NCBI RefSeq assembly: GCF_000298235.1
Contig: NZ_BAHE01000061.1
Location: 41,985-105,984, forward strand
DNA: 64,000 bases
Direction: 5' to 3'
Source of the DNA: Gordonia namibiensis NBRC 108229
Lineage (GTDB): Bacteria > Actinomycetota > Actinomycetes > Mycobacteriales > Mycobacteriaceae
Shown piece after piece: positions 37,028 to 45,418 of the stretch. The translations under genes and the position numbers were made by a program. The notes below the pieces were generated by a model that was not told where the DNA came from, made no database searches, and saw nothing but the letters and a program-made list of their open reading frames with translations. The number at the start of each line of letters is the position of its first letter. Position 1 is the first letter of the stretch.

Positions 37028-37037
37028 TGGAGGCACC

Positions 37038-37526
37038 ATGACGACCGACTCCGGCCTGGCGGCGCGGCTGACCCGCCTGGAAGACATCGAGGCCATTCGG
37101 ACGCTCGACGCCCGGTACTGCCGTCATCTCGATGACGGGAACTGGGACGAGCTGATGGCACTCTTCACCGACGACGGCGAGTTCGACGGTCTGTCGAATC
37201 CCAAGGGCAAGGCCGAGATGAGGGCCTTCTTCGCCGGTCTCGCCGATGGCGGACTCGCGTCGTTCTGGCACTTCATCACCAACCTCGAGATCGACATCGA
37301 CGGTGACGAGGCGACGGCGCGGTCGTTCCTCTGGCAGCCGTGCGTGCTCGACGGCGTCGCGTCGATCGCCGCCGGTCGCTACACCGACGAGCTGGTCAAA
37401 CGGGACGGGCGGTGGCTGTACCGGGTGAAGAAGGTGCGCTTTCACTTCTTCGGCCCACTCGCCGATGGGTGGGACGAGAACCTATTCGCTCTCGAGTCCG
37501 CCCGCGCAGCCGCCGTCAATCCGTAG
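37038..37526 (+). CDS. SnoaL-like (NTF2 fold) protein
   Basis: A 162-residue protein of the SnoaL_4 type: LEDIEAIRTLDARYCRHLDD (about 14-33), LFTDDGEFDG, and FWHFITNLEIDIDGDEATAR with a central His. This group includes dehydratases such as BaiE and small-ring hydrolases, so it may dehydrate or isomerise a pathway intermediate. ATG behind GGAGG. It shares the TetR operator with the catabolic operon on the other side of tetR, and is followed after 52 bases by a mycofactocin-type SDR. Confidence 0.82.
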   Translation: MTTDSGLAARLTRLEDIEAIRTLDARYCRHLDDGNWDELMALFTDDGEFDGLSNPKGKAEMRAFFAGLADGGLASFWHFITNLEIDIDGDEATARSFLWQPCVLDGVASIAAGRYTDELVKRDGRWLYRVKKVRFHFFGPLADGWDENLFALESARAAAVNP

Positions 37527-37578
37527 AGTCGCGCCGAGGGGGCCGACCGGCCCCGGCATCCGGCGGACGGGGAGCGAC

Positions 37579-38391
37579 ATGGGACGGCTGGCAGACAAGG
37601 TCGCGTTCATCACGGGCGTTGCGCGGGGTCAAGGGCGGGCGCATGCGGTACGACTGGCCTCCGAGGGAGCGCACATCATCGGCGTTGACCTCGCCGGACC
37701 ACTGCCAGGCGTACCGTACGAACCTGCCACCGAAGACGATCTGGCCGAGACCCGGCGACTCGTCGAGGATCTGGGCGTCAAGGCGACCCTGACCCGTTGT
37801 GACACTCGCGATCTCGACGGACTCCGCGCCGCGGTCGGCGACGGGGTCGAGGCCCTCGGTGGGCTGGACGTCGTGGTCGCCAACGCCGGCATCTGCATCC
37901 CGGAGACCTGGGACGAGGTGACGCCGCAGAGCTTCGCCGACACCATGGACATCAACGTGACCGGGGTCTGGAACACCGTGACCGCATCGGCCCCTCATCT
38001 GATCGACCGCGGCGGCGGGTCGGTGATCCTCACCAGCTCGCTGGCCGGAAAGAAGTTGCAGCCGTTCATGGTCCACTACACGACGAGCAAGCACGCGCTG
38101 GTCGGGATGTCGCGTGCGTTTGCGGCGGAGTTGGGACAACACGACATTCGGGTCAACACAGTCCATCCGGGTGCGGTGATCACGCCGATGGGTTCGGGCC
38201 GGATGGTCGAACGCATCGAGGAGACCGACAAGGCCAATCCGCGGCTGGCGGGTATGGGTATGACGTTCCTCAACCAGTTCGCCGCCGAGGCCGAGGAGGT
38301 CGCGAACGTGGTGGCGTTCCTGGCGTCGGATGAGTCGAAATTCATCACCGCCGAGGAGATCTCGATCGACGGTGGTGCGCAGCACTTCTGA
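37579..38391 (+). CDS. Mycofactocin-type short-chain dehydrogenase/reductase
   Basis: A 270-residue SDR. The opening KVAFITGVARGQGRAHAVRL and the spacing PATEDDLAETRRLVEDLG are typical of the SDR family linked with the redox cofactor mycofactocin (carveol dehydrogenase group), in which bound NAD is not exchanged (established for the family). Catalytic Ser and Tyr-x-x-x-Lys are in SSLAGKK and VHYTTSKHAL. It should oxidise a secondary or cyclic alcohol. Probably transcribed with the SnoaL-like gene. Confidence 0.88.
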   Translation: MGRLADKVAFITGVARGQGRAHAVRLASEGAHIIGVDLAGPLPGVPYEPATEDDLAETRRLVEDLGVKATLTRCDTRDLDGLRAAVGDGVEALGGLDVVVANAGICIPETWDEVTPQSFADTMDINVTGVWNTVTASAPHLIDRGGGSVILTSSLAGKKLQPFMVHYTTSKHALVGMSRAFAAELGQHDIRVNTVHPGAVITPMGSGRMVERIEETDKANPRLAGMGMTFLNQFAAEAEEVANVVAFLASDESKFITAEEISIDGGAQHF

Positions 38392-38423
38392 CCGGTGCCG
38401 CGCTCTCACCCGGTGCCGCGTTC

Positions 38424-39431
38424 CTAGGTGGTGCCGCGGGCCATCAGCTCGACCGGCAGGCGTCGGGACTCAACTTCGCGACCCGCGGTCAGATCGAGCA
38501 ACCCGCGCACCGCGGTCTGGCCGATTTCCAGAGCGGGGGAGTGGATCGTGGTGAGCGGCACGGGAAGCTGCGCCGCGATGGGGATGTCGTTGTAGCCGAC
38601 GAGGGCCAGGTCCTCGGGGATGCGGAGTCCCAGGTCGCGGGCGACGCCGAGGACGCCGACGGCGATGGTGTCGGACACCGCGAAGATCGCCCTCGGCCGG
38701 TCCGGTGCGTCGAGCAGCATGCGCCCGGCCTCGGTGCCGCCGCGCACCTCGAAACTCGAGGCGACGACCCGACTCTCGGGGAGTGCGATCCCCGCCGCGG
38801 CAGCCTCCCTGCGGAAGCCTTCGAGTCGATCCGTCGCCGTCGTGGCGTGGGCCGGGCCGGCGATGACGGCGAGGTCGGTGTACCCGCGATCGATCAGGTG
38901 ACGTGCGGCGAGCGCGCCACCCCGAACGTCGTCGCCGCCGACGAAGGGGAGCCCGGCGTCGGCGTGCCGGGTCAGCGTCATCATCGGCAGGTCGCCGACC
39001 CGCAGCGAGGCGATGAACTCCTTACCCGGTCGGTGCAGACCGCTGAGCAGCAGGCCGTCGACCTGGCGCCCGACGACTAGCTCGATGGCCGCGCGCTGGG
39101 CTTCCGGGTCGTCGGGCGGGCTGGAGAGCAGTACCGAGTAGCCGGCCCGCGTCGCCTCCTGCTCGATGCCCTGGTAGGTCGTGGCGACCACGCCGTCGGT
39201 GAGTCGGGTCATCACGACGCCGAGGGTCGTGGTCTTGCGGGTGCGGAGACTCGCGGCCCAGAGGTTGCGCTGGTAGCCGAGCTGATCGGCGACTTCGCGG
39301 ACACGCAGTGCCGACTCCGACCATCCGTCCGCGGGTTCGGACTGCCGCAGTACCCGAGACGCCGTCGACACGTGGACACCCGCGGCTTTCGCGATCTCCT
39401 TGAGGGTCGGCGTTCGCTGACCACCGGCCAC
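38424..39431 (-). CDS. LacI-family transcriptional regulator
   Basis: A 335-residue repressor with a LacI helix-turn-helix (about 8-55; PTLKEIAKAAGVHVSTASRV) and a periplasmic-binding-type effector domain (VVMTRLTDGVVATTYQGIEQ; VGYNDIPIAAQLPVPLTTIH). Start GTG at 39431 behind GGGGGAG. Divergent from gcdH with tandem operators between them, so it likely represses glutaryl-CoA dehydrogenase and the CoA-transferase as well as itself. Confidence 0.9.
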   Translation of the reverse strand: MAGGQRTPTLKEIAKAAGVHVSTASRVLRQSEPADGWSESALRVREVADQLGYQRNLWAASLRTRKTTTLGVVMTRLTDGVVATTYQGIEQEATRAGYSVLLSSPPDDPEAQRAAIELVVGRQVDGLLLSGLHRPGKEFIASLRVGDLPMMTLTRHADAGLPFVGGDDVRGGALAARHLIDRGYTDLAVIAGPAHATTATDRLEGFRREAAAAGIALPESRVVASSFEVRGGTEAGRMLLDAPDRPRAIFAVSDTIAVGVLGVARDLGLRIPEDLALVGYNDIPIAAQLPVPLTTIHSPALEIGQTAVRGLLDLTAGREVESRRLPVELMARGTT

Positions 39432-39497
39432 GTTGGCTCCCCCATCCTGTCGGTAGCGCTGTTGACGCTGCGCGTTCGAGCACCTACCGTAGCCCAT

Positions 39498-39521
39498 GCA
39501 AACGTTCTCGCAAACGTTCTC
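39498..39521. promoter_or_regulatory. Two tandem LacI-type operators
   Basis: GCAAACGTTCTC occurs twice in perfect tandem (39498-39509, 39510-39521). Each contains the AACGTT centre usual for LacI-family sites. They lie between the divergent lacI and gcdH starts. Confidence 0.7.
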
Positions 39522-39567
39522 ATAAGACTTGTACGATCAGAAGCACGCCCGATCCCCGGAGGTTCCG

Positions 39568-40755
39568 ATGTCCCGACCCAGCACCCTGGCGCAGCTCTTC
39601 GCCCTGGACTCGTTGCTCGATGCGGACGAGATCGCGATCCGGGACACCGTTCGCGACTTCGCCAACGCGCGGCTGCGACCCCACATCGGCGACTGGTTCG
39701 AGGAGGCGAAGCTTCCGGCTCGCGAGATCGCCAAGGAGCTCGGTCAGATCGGCGCTCTCGGCATGCACCTCGAGGGCTACGGCTGCCCGGGGATGAGCGC
39801 GACGGCCTACGGCCTGGCCTGCCTCGAACTCGAGGCCGTGGACTCCGGTATCCGCAGCCTCGTGTCCGTGCAGGGCTCGCTGGCGATGTTCTCCATCCAC
39901 CACTGGGGTTCGGAGGAACAGAAGAACGAGTGGCTGCCGCGGATGGCCGCGGGTGAGGCGATCGGTTGCTTCGGCCTGACCGAGCCCGACTTCGGCTCCA
40001 ACCCGTCCGGGATGCGCACCAACGCCAAGCGTGACGGCGGAGACTGGGTGCTCAACGGCACCAAGATGTGGATCACCAACGGTTCGATCGCCGACGTGGC
40101 GGTCGTGTGGGCGCAGACCGATCTTGCCGACAGCCCGGCTGGCATCCGCGGTTTCGTCGTCCCCACCGACACCCCTGGGTTCTCTGCTCCGGAGATCCAC
40201 AAGAAGATGTCGCTGCGTGCATCGGTCACCTCCGAGCTCGTCCTCGACAACGTCCGTCTGCCGGAATCGGCGATGCTCCCCAAGGCCGAGGGCCTGCGCG
40301 GTCCGCTGACCAGCCTGAGCGAGGCCCGCTTCGGCATCATCTTCGGCGCGATCGGCGCCGCCCGCGACTGCCTCGAGACCGCCATCGACTACTCGCAGTC
40401 CCGCGAGGTCTTCGAGAAGCCGCTCGCCGGCTACCAGATCACCCAGACCAAGATCGCCGACATGGCGCTTGAGGTCGGCAAGGGCCACCTGCTGGCCTAC
40501 CACCTGGGTCGTCTGAAGGATCGCGGCGAGATCCGCCCCGAGCAGATCAGCACCGGCAAGCTCAACAACACCCGTGAGGCCATCAAGATCGCCCGCGAAT
40601 GCCGAACCATCCTGGGCGCCAACGGGATCACCCTCGAGTACCCGGTCATCCGCCACGCCAACAACCTCGAGTCCGTCCTCACCTACGAGGGCACCTCCGA
40701 GGTCCACCAGCTCACCATCGGCCGCGCCCTCACGGGCCAGGCCGCATTCCGGTGA
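39568..40755 (+). CDS. gcdH: Glutaryl-CoA dehydrogenase
   Basis: Oxidatively decarboxylates glutaryl-CoA to crotonyl-CoA (lysine/glutarate breakdown). The 395-residue flavoprotein shows GcdH-specific stretches: SLVSVQGSLAMFSIHHWGSE, GCFGLTEPDFGSNPSGMRT, the Arg/Glu-containing LTYEGTSEVHQLTIGRALTG with the catalytic Glu. ATG behind CGGAGG. It overlaps the CoA-transferase start (GTGA), which supports a glutarate pathway. Confidence 0.88.
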   Translation: MSRPSTLAQLFALDSLLDADEIAIRDTVRDFANARLRPHIGDWFEEAKLPAREIAKELGQIGALGMHLEGYGCPGMSATAYGLACLELEAVDSGIRSLVSVQGSLAMFSIHHWGSEEQKNEWLPRMAAGEAIGCFGLTEPDFGSNPSGMRTNAKRDGGDWVLNGTKMWITNGSIADVAVVWAQTDLADSPAGIRGFVVPTDTPGFSAPEIHKKMSLRASVTSELVLDNVRLPESAMLPKAEGLRGPLTSLSEARFGIIFGAIGAARDCLETAIDYSQSREVFEKPLAGYQITQTKIADMALEVGKGHLLAYHLGRLKDRGEIRPEQISTGKLNNTREAIKIARECRTILGANGITLEYPVIRHANNLESVLTYEGTSEVHQLTIGRALTGQAAFR

Positions 40756-41888
40756 GCGATCTCGGCGCTCTCGACGGACTCGTCATCGCCGACTTCGGCC
40801 GGGTGCTCGCCGGGCCGTACGCGACGATGCTGCTCGCCGACCTCGGTGCCGAGGTCGTCAAGGTCGAGCGACCCGGAGTCGGCGACGACACCCGGTCGTG
40901 GGGTCCGCCCTGGGTGGGTGACCAGTCGTCGTACTTCCTGTCGGTCAACCGCAACAAGCGGTCGGTGGCGATCGACCTCTCCGATCCCGAGGGGCTCGAG
41001 GAGGCACGACGCCTCGTCGAGAGGGCCGACGTCGTCGTCGAGAACTTCATGCCGGGCACGATGGACCGGCTCGGTCTCGGTTACGACGCGGTGGCCGGCC
41101 TCCGGCCCGATGTCGTGTATTGCTCGGTGACCGGTTTCGGTGGCAACAACCAACTCCCGGGATATGACCTGCTGATCCAGGCGGTCGGCGGGTTGATGAG
41201 CATCACCGGCCCCGACCCGCAGACCCCGACCAAGGTGGGTGTCGCGGTGGTCGACGTCATCACGGGATTGCATGCGGCCGTAGGCATTCTGTCTGCACTG
41301 CGGCATCGCGACCGGACCGGGGAGGGGCAGCGGATCGAGGTGAACCTGCTGTCCTCGCTGCTCTCAGCGCTGGCCAACCAGTCCTCGGGTTACGTTGCTG
41401 CCGGAGTGGTGCCGACCGCCATGGGCAACCGGCATCCGAGCATCACGCCGTACGAGGTCTTCCGGACCGCCGACCGTCCGTTCGTGCTGGCCGTCGGCAA
41501 CGACCGTCAGTTCGCCTCATTGTGCGAGGTCCTCGGACGTCCCGACCTGCCCGCGGACGAACGGTATGCGACCAACAGTGCCCGAGTCGCGAATCGTCAA
41601 GAGCTGGTGGCGATCCTGAACGACACGCTGTCGACGGCGAGCGCCGATCACTGGTTCGACGCACTCACCGCCCGGCGCGTGCCGTGCGGGCCGCTCAACG
41701 ACATCGCCGACGCCGTCGCGCTCGCCGAACGTCTGGGACTCGACCCAGTGGTCGAGATCGCCGACCCGCGCCGGGACGAGCCGTTCCGGTCGGTGGCCAA
41801 CCCGATCCGGATGAGCGCCACCCCGCCGAGGTACCGGTCGGCGCCACCGCTGCTCGACGAGCACGCCACGGTGTCGGACCTGGTCTGA
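40752..41888 (+). CDS. CaiB/BaiF CoA-transferase, probable succinyl-CoA:glutarate CoA-transferase
   Basis: A 378-residue class III CoA-transferase: DFGRVLAGPYATMLLADLGA at the start, VKVERPGVGDDTRSWGPP, NRNKRSVAIDLSDPEG, and PGYDLLIQAVGGLMSITG with the catalytic Asp of YD. Coupled by a 4-nt overlap to gcdH, it most likely makes glutaryl-CoA from glutarate; the pairing is known in proteobacteria. The specific donor is inference. Confidence 0.85.
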   Translation: MSDLGALDGLVIADFGRVLAGPYATMLLADLGAEVVKVERPGVGDDTRSWGPPWVGDQSSYFLSVNRNKRSVAIDLSDPEGLEEARRLVERADVVVENFMPGTMDRLGLGYDAVAGLRPDVVYCSVTGFGGNNQLPGYDLLIQAVGGLMSITGPDPQTPTKVGVAVVDVITGLHAAVGILSALRHRDRTGEGQRIEVNLLSSLLSALANQSSGYVAAGVVPTAMGNRHPSITPYEVFRTADRPFVLAVGNDRQFASLCEVLGRPDLPADERYATNSARVANRQELVAILNDTLSTASADHWFDALTARRVPCGPLNDIADAVALAERLGLDPVVEIADPRRDEPFRSVANPIRMSATPPRYRSAPPLLDEHATVSDLV

Positions 41889-41894
41889 CGCACG

Positions 41895-41975
41895 CCACAA
41901 ACCCACCCTTGTTCGGCAGTTCCACCCCCACCGCCGCAGCCGCGGTGGCTTTGCCGAGAAAGGTTGGGTTTGTGG
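41895..41975. terminator. Long bidirectional stem-loop between convergent genes
   Basis: CCACAAACCCA (41895 on) pairs with TGGGTTTGTGG (ending 41975); inner segments TTCGGCA/TGCCGA and CACCGC/GCGGTG extend the structure. It lies between the CoA-transferase and MetE-like stops. Confidence 0.7.
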
Positions 41976-41984
41976 GGGTTCGGG

Positions 41985-43028
41985 CTACGCGGAGGCCAGC
42001 TCCCGGCTCTCGGCGAGTTCGCGGTAGGCGGTCACGACGGCGTCGAGCTGTGCGTGGGAGTGCCGACCGAGTCCGCATTCGGTGGAGATCCCGAAACCGG
42101 GCAGGAACTCCGATGCGATCGAGGCACGCTCGCGGGCGCCTTCGGCGCCGTCCTCCGCGTGCAGCAGGCCGAGGAAGATCTCGGTCGACGGTTCGACCGC
42201 GAGATTCTGCAACGGCTGCCAGTGGGCACGACGATTCCAGGCCGCGACGGTCGCGGCGTGGATGGCGTCGATGGGCCGGTTCACGTGCCGCGACAGGCCG
42301 TTCGCGACGGTGACGATGGCCGACGCGTCCCGCGGCAGGATGTGGCGGCCGCCCCGGGCGGCGGCTTCGGCGTCCGGCGGATCGCCCATGAACGGCGACG
42401 CCCCGAACTTCGAGTCGCCGTAGCAGAGATGGAAAGTGAGCTCGGCGTCGTCGGGAATCCACGATGCCAGGCGTGCGGTCGCCGCGAAGATCGCCTCATG
42501 TCCCGCATACGGATTGGGGAACCAGCCCTCGACGGTAGCCAGTTCGGTCGGCAGATCCCACTGGACCGCGAGGTCGATCGCCGGGATGAGGGTGAAGAGC
42601 TTCTCGACGCTCGCGCGTAGCGCACGTTCGTAAGCCAGCGCGACCTCGACCTGGGAGTCGAACTCCACAAACGAGTTCACCGCGTTGAAGGGCGTCGGGA
42701 TCGAGACGAGGAACCTCGATTCCGGCACCAGGATGCCCTTCTCGCGGGCCTTCACGAACTTCTCGTACGACGCGGCTGCCGTCGAGTGGTAGTCGACCTC
42801 GCCGAATTCGACTGCCACACCGGGCTTCACCCGGGCACGGTCGTCGACGACGTCGAGGGTGGGGTTCTCGAGGAACAGTGCGCGCTGGGTGAGAACCCAG
42901 TTGGCGCGGTCGCCGGGCTCGCCGTCGGGGACGCGGAGCACGGCGGGTTGGAGGTGGGTGCCGACGAGCGAGTAGGCCGCGTCGACATCGGGCACGTTGA
43001 TGCTGCCGGTGAGATAGAAGCTGGTCAT
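41985..43028 (-). CDS. MetE/UROD superfamily methyltransferase-like protein, uncharacterised
   Basis: A 347-residue TIM-barrel protein that corresponds to the catalytic half of methionine synthase MetE. Zinc-type ligands are visible in FHLCYGD (HxC) and STECGLGRH; the N-terminal PDGEPGDRANWVLTQ motif marks an uncharacterised subgroup. It could methylate a thiol with a non-folate donor. It follows the SfnB/DszC-like gene by 43 bases on the same strand, which hints at sulfur metabolism. Start ATG behind AAGGA. Confidence 0.7.
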   Translation of the reverse strand: MTSFYLTGSINVPDVDAAYSLVGTHLQPAVLRVPDGEPGDRANWVLTQRALFLENPTLDVVDDRARVKPGVAVEFGEVDYHSTAAASYEKFVKAREKGILVPESRFLVSIPTPFNAVNSFVEFDSQVEVALAYERALRASVEKLFTLIPAIDLAVQWDLPTELATVEGWFPNPYAGHEAIFAATARLASWIPDDAELTFHLCYGDSKFGASPFMGDPPDAEAAARGGRHILPRDASAIVTVANGLSRHVNRPIDAIHAATVAAWNRRAHWQPLQNLAVEPSTEIFLGLLHAEDGAEGARERASIASEFLPGFGISTECGLGRHSHAQLDAVVTAYRELAESRELASA

Positions 43029-43071
43029 GGAAGATCCTTGTGGTTCGGGAGATCGGAGCAGAGCGACGGGG

Positions 43072-44328
43072 TCAGAGGAGGACGCCGAGACGCGGCGGCC
43101 GCGTGCCGTGCAGGGTGTTGTTGCCCAGGTGGACGTACTTCCACCGGGCCGGGTCGTGCAGGGAGTGGACCCGGACGTTGCGCCAGTGCCGGTCCAGTCC
43201 GTACTTGCGATCGGTTGCCGACGCGCCGGCGAGTTCGAGGACGCCCGAGGCGATCTCGACCGCGAACTCCTGGGAGAGAGCCTTGGCCGCAGCCACCGTC
43301 AACGACGCCGCCGCGGCCGAGTCGCGCGTCAACTCGACCTCCGCCCGGGCTGCGTCGATCAGGGAGCCCCCCTTCTCCAGCAACGCCTCCAGTGCATACA
43401 GACGGGCGGTCAGCTCGCCGAACCGGCGGACGACATGCGGTTCGTCGGCGGCATGTTCGACCTGCGCCTCGAACCACGGCCGGGATCGGGTCCGGACGAA
43501 CTCCGCGCCATCGGCCAGCGCGGCGCGCGCGATCCCGACGTCGATGGCGGTGTGCAGGGCCTGGTCGAAGGCGCCCAGAACCGACGGGGCCGCGGTGGCC
43601 GGGTCCGGGTCGGGCCCCTCGTCGAGGACGAGGTGATCCGGGACCGACACCTGGTCGAGAATCACCTCACCGCTGGCGGTTCCGCGCTGTCCGAACGACG
43701 ACCAGGCCTCGAGGTTCAGGCGCACACCCGGATCGGTGGCCCGGACGAACACCGTGGCACCGTGGTCGGTGCCCTCGATCCGGGCGCCGACGCCGATCCA
43801 GGTCGCGCCCAGTGAACCGGTGGCGTAGTACTTCTTGCCGTCGAGCTGCCAGGTGCCGTTATCGAGCCTGCGGACCGTGGTCTTGCGTTCCGCGGCGGTC
43901 CGGGTGCCGCGTTCCGCCGAGGCGTTGCCGAGCTGTGCCCCGGCCAGGATGTCGCCGAAGATCGTCGGCGCCGGCTCGGTACGACCCAGCCCACGGATAC
44001 CCGCGCTCAGCACGAAATGGGAGAGCAGGAGCTGGCCGACGGCCGAATCGGCCTGTGCCAGGCGCCGGATGACTTCGACCGCGACGGACTGCGGGAGGTC
44101 GGGCCCGCCGTGTTCGGCGGGCACGAGAATACCCAGCAGGCCGGATCGGGCGACGATCCGCAGTTCCTCGACCGGCGGCACCCCGTCCAGCTCACGTCGC
44201 AGTGAGCCGGCGCCGATTGCGGCGGCGACGGAATCGGCCACCGCCAGGGCGGATGCGGGATCAGACAGCAGCGGGACGTTCTCGGTCCCGGAGACCGGGA
44301 AAGTGTCGGTGGCGGACGTGGGGGCCAT
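43072..44328 (-). CDS. SfnB/DszC-like flavin-dependent monooxygenase
   Basis: A 418-residue acyl-CoA-dehydrogenase-fold flavoprotein. The C-terminus DRHWRNVRVHSLHDPARWKY with HLGNNTLHG is typical of the SfnB/DszC group, which oxygenates sulfur compounds with FMNH2 and O2 rather than dehydrogenating acyl-CoA. The usual acyl-CoA catalytic Glu region is absent. ATG behind AAGGA. Next to a LysR gene and a MetE-like gene. Confidence 0.83.
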   Translation of the reverse strand: MAPTSATDTFPVSGTENVPLLSDPASALAVADSVAAAIGAGSLRRELDGVPPVEELRIVARSGLLGILVPAEHGGPDLPQSVAVEVIRRLAQADSAVGQLLLSHFVLSAGIRGLGRTEPAPTIFGDILAGAQLGNASAERGTRTAAERKTTVRRLDNGTWQLDGKKYYATGSLGATWIGVGARIEGTDHGATVFVRATDPGVRLNLEAWSSFGQRGTASGEVILDQVSVPDHLVLDEGPDPDPATAAPSVLGAFDQALHTAIDVGIARAALADGAEFVRTRSRPWFEAQVEHAADEPHVVRRFGELTARLYALEALLEKGGSLIDAARAEVELTRDSAAAASLTVAAAKALSQEFAVEIASGVLELAGASATDRKYGLDRHWRNVRVHSLHDPARWKYVHLGNNTLHGTRPPRLGVLL

Positions 44329-44399
44329 CGTCGAGATCCTTTCGTGGACGATCGATTCGCGCCAACGCTAAGGTCCGGCCCGGCCCGTTCGGCTCCGCG

Positions 44400-45356
44400 T
44401 CAAGCAACACTTACAGGTCGTGCAGAAACGGTGTAGGCGGTCTGCCCTCCGGGCCGGGGCGGACCCATCGTGCGCGCAACCGACAGCAAGGCGGCGAGCG
44501 GGCTCCCGGGTGCGGGCTCGGTGATCGTCGCCAGCGCGATCCGGCGCACGGGTGGCGGACCGACGACCGGGCGGATCACGACATCGGTTCGCGCACTGCG
44601 CAATGCGAGCGACGGTACGAGCGAGACCCCGAGGTCGGCGGCGACGAGTCCCTGGACCGTCGAATAGTCCTCCGCGCGGAACGACACCGACGGTGTGAAA
44701 CCGGCCCGTCGGCAGGAGTCCAGGAAGACCCGTGCGTCCGGACACGTTCCGGTCGCCGAGCTCACGACCCACTGCTCCGCGGCCAGGGCGGCGAGGGGAA
44801 TTTCCCGCACGTTCGCCAGGCGATGGCCGGGCGGGAGCACGACGAAGAACTCGTCGTCGAAAAGCGCCGTGGTGCAAAGATCCTGGTGGTCGCCGCGGTC
44901 TCCGGGTACCTCGGTGATCACGCAGACCTCGACCTCGCCCTCCCGCAGCAGTTCGGTGCCGTCGTCGGGGTCGGCCGCGACGAGTCGTACCTCGGTGCGC
45001 GGGAACGCCTCTCGTAATCGGGCGACGGTGCGCGGCAGGATCTCCGAGGCCGCACTGGCGAAGGATGCGATGCGGACGACCCCGGACTCCGGTGCTTTGG
45101 CCCTGTCGAGGTCCCGTTCGGCAGCGTCGATCGCTGTCAGGATGACGGCGGCGTGATCGACGAGTCGTTCGCCGGCCGGGGTCGGATGGACACCGGAGGA
45201 GGTGCGCACCAACAGCTGATGGCCGAGTTCGCGTTCGAGCGCGGTGATCTGCTGCGAGATCGCCGAGGTCGTGTATCGCGTCGCCGCGGCGGCAGCGGAC
45301 ATCGAGCCGCACCGGACGACCTCGGTGAACACCGCGAGCTTGCGTACGTCGAACAC
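44400..45356 (-). CDS. LysR-family transcriptional regulator
   Basis: A 318-residue regulator with an N-terminal helix-turn-helix (about 3-60; VRKLAVFTEVVRCGSMSAAA, SAISQQITALERELGHQLLV) and an effector domain from about 90. GTG start at 45356, probably leaderless. It precedes the SfnB/DszC-like gene in the same direction (71 bases), so it is a candidate activator of the sulfur-related pair; CysB/Cbl-type control would fit but is inference. Confidence 0.88.
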   Translation of the reverse strand: MFDVRKLAVFTEVVRCGSMSAAAAATRYTTSAISQQITALERELGHQLLVRTSSGVHPTPAGERLVDHAAVILTAIDAAERDLDRAKAPESGVVRIASFASAASEILPRTVARLREAFPRTEVRLVAADPDDGTELLREGEVEVCVITEVPGDRGDHQDLCTTALFDDEFFVVLPPGHRLANVREIPLAALAAEQWVVSSATGTCPDARVFLDSCRRAGFTPSVSFRAEDYSTVQGLVAADLGVSLVPSLALRSARTDVVIRPVVGPPPVRRIALATITEPAPGSPLAALLSVARTMGPPRPGGQTAYTVSARPVSVA

Positions 45357-45362
45357 GCCGAA

Positions 45363-45368
45363 ACCATA
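45363..45368 (-). promoter_or_regulatory. Putative -10 box for leaderless LysR gene
   Basis: TATGGT on the minus strand, 6 nt, GTG at 45356. Confidence 0.45.
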
Positions 45369-45418
45369 GAGCGCGCACGGCGTCGAGCAGACATTTCTGC
45401 TCAGCGCGACCGAAACGG

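Noticed and set aside
36206..37037. KstR/KstR2-type operators in the tetR region
   Set aside because: The sites read TGAACG-NN-CGTTAA and do not fit the cholesterol-regulon motifs I know.
39520..40707. 395-codon open frame antisense to gcdH
   Set aside because: Composition is typical of a high-GC shadow frame and it has no recognisable family; gcdH on the other strand is certain.
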